This document shows positions 15,274-16,217 of a stretch of 16,217 nt of DNA, piece after piece. Position 1 is the stretch's first letter, and each line of letters opens with the position of its first letter. Source of the stretch: Pseudomonadota bacterium (lineage in GTDB: Bacteria > Pseudomonadota > Alphaproteobacteria > Rhizobiales > Methylopilaceae); NCBI GenBank assembly GCA_023430145.1, contig JAEZCD010000043.1:1-16217 (forward strand), given 5' to 3'. The position numbers and the translations under genes were made by a program. Under the pieces are notes generated by a model that saw nothing but the letters and a program-made list of their open reading frames with translations, ran no database searches and was not told the DNA's origin.

Positions 15274-16185
15274 ATGCCGGCCCAATTGTTCGACCAGAAA
15301 GACGAGCGCTTCGCCAAGCTCTTCAACCCGAATGCGCGGCTCGACACGCTCGCGGGCGGCTGCCGCTGGGCCGAGGGCCCGGCCTATTTCCCGGCCGGCC
15401 GCTACCTCGTCTGGTCCGACATCCCCAACGACCGCATGCTGCGCTACGACGAGTGCAGCGGCCAGGTCGCCGTCTTCCGCCATCCCTGCGGCCATTCGAA
15501 CGGCAACAGCTGCGACCGACAGGGCCGCTTGCTGACCTGCGAGCATGGCGGCCGTAGAGTCAGCCGGACCGAGCCGGACGGCTCGATCACCACCATCGCC
15601 GACCGCTACGAGGGCAAGCGCCTCAACAGCCCGAACGACGTCGTGCAGAAGTCGGACGGCTCGATCTGGTTCACCGATCCGACCTACGGCATCGATTCGG
15701 ACTACGAGGGGCACCGGAGCGAGATGGAGCAGGCCGTCTGCCACGTCTACCGCGTCGATCCATCCGGCAGCATCCGCAGCGTCGCCGACGACTTCGTGCG
15801 GCCCAACGGCCTCGCCTTCTCGCCGGACGAGAGCCTGCTCTACGTCGCCGACACCGGTCGCACGCATGTCAAGGACGGCCCGGCGCACATCCGCCGATTC
15901 CGGGTCGCCGAGGACGGGACGCTGAGCGGCGGCGAGGTTTTCGCGAGCTCGACGATGGGCCTCTTCGACGGCATGCGCTGCGACGTCGACGGGCGCATCT
16001 GGGTCTCCGCCGGCGACGGCGTGCACGTCATCGGCACCGACGGGACGCTGCTCGGCAAGATCCGCGTGCCCGAGGTGTGCGCCAACGTCTGCTTCGGCGG
16101 CCCGAAGCGGAACTACCTCTACATCTGCGGCACCACCTCGCTCTACGGCATGCGGGTGATGACCAACGGCGCGAAGGTGGTGTGA
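15274..16185 (+). CDS. SMP-30/gluconolactonase/LRE family protein
   Basis: 303 residues forming a six-bladed beta-propeller of the SMP-30/gluconolactonase family, which open sugar lactones with a bound divalent metal. Metal-site residues fit: E34 in WAEGPAYF, N121 in LNSPNDVV, N178 in RPNGLAFSPDE and D232 in LFDGMRCD. The blade repeats show as WSDIPNDRMLRYD, DGSIWFTDPTYGI and DVDGRIWVS. There is no signal peptide, so it is cytoplasmic. The C-terminal NYLYICGTTSLY motif is typical. The ribosome binding site is weak (GGAAA about six bases upstream of the ATG). The neighbour on the other strand is an esterase. The actual substrate (a sugar lactone or other cyclic ester) cannot be named. Confidence 0.92.
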   Translation: MPAQLFDQKDERFAKLFNPNARLDTLAGGCRWAEGPAYFPAGRYLVWSDIPNDRMLRYDECSGQVAVFRHPCGHSNGNSCDRQGRLLTCEHGGRRVSRTEPDGSITTIADRYEGKRLNSPNDVVQKSDGSIWFTDPTYGIDSDYEGHRSEMEQAVCHVYRVDPSGSIRSVADDFVRPNGLAFSPDESLLYVADTGRTHVKDGPAHIRRFRVAEDGTLSGGEVFASSTMGLFDGMRCDVDGRIWVSAGDGVHVIGTDGTLLGKIRVPEVCANVCFGGPKRNYLYICGTTSLYGMRVMTNGAKVV

Positions 16186-16217
16186 GGGCGCTCCTCTTCC
16201 CTCTCCCCTCGTGGGAG

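Noticed and set aside
16186..16217. Possible terminator after the SMP-30 gene
   Set aside because: The window ends after 32 bases; CTCCTCTTCCCTC-type sequence and a possible GGGAG partner are seen, but too little remains to define a hairpin.

Overview
The window looks like the chromosome of a high-GC alphaproteobacterium, most likely in the Hyphomicrobiales (Rhizobiales). The reasons are the strong G/C bias at third codon positions, a rhizobial-style yej peptide-importer operon with two tandem binding proteins, and an intergenic palindrome built on the CTCATTGC/GCAATGA motif common in that order. This placement is inference; there is no rRNA or other marker gene. I see no tRNA, rRNA, CRISPR array, transposase or phage gene.

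Layout. Bases 1-73 hold the Ala/Pro-rich tail of a gene that starts outside the window. A 355-base gap with a palindromic repeat follows. From 429 to 10704 runs a long plus-strand series with almost no gaps. It contains two paralogous oligopeptide-binding proteins (one with a Sec-type and one with a Tat-type signal), the permeases YejB and YejE, a cation-diffusion-facilitator metal exporter, a three-gene toxin-antitoxin-like module (two related small antitoxin-like proteins and a PIN-domain toxin), the double ATPase YejF, and a Nudix hydrolase. A GC-rich hairpin follows, then a DUF2236/MpaB-family protein and a RidA-family protein. Converging on RidA from the minus strand is a redoxin plus 2-oxoglutarate/Fe(II) oxygenase gene broken by a frameshift near 12700. 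Next come a plus-strand SRAP (YedK/HMCES-type) abasic-site protein, a bidirectional terminator-like hairpin, a minus-strand HSL-type alpha/beta hydrolase and a divergent SMP-30/gluconolactonase-type gene.

How the genes work together. YejA1, YejA2, YejB, YejE and YejF should form one ABC importer for oligopeptides. In E. coli, YejABEF takes up microcin C; in rhizobia and Brucella it affects sensitivity to host antimicrobial peptides. The unusual point is that the ATPase gene is separated from its permeases by a metal exporter and a toxin-antitoxin-like module of visibly lower GC. The toxin stop codon overlaps the yejF start, so the only gap before yejF is the 74 bases upstream of the module. 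This is the most interesting accessory feature here. The rest is ordinary metabolic and repair gene content.
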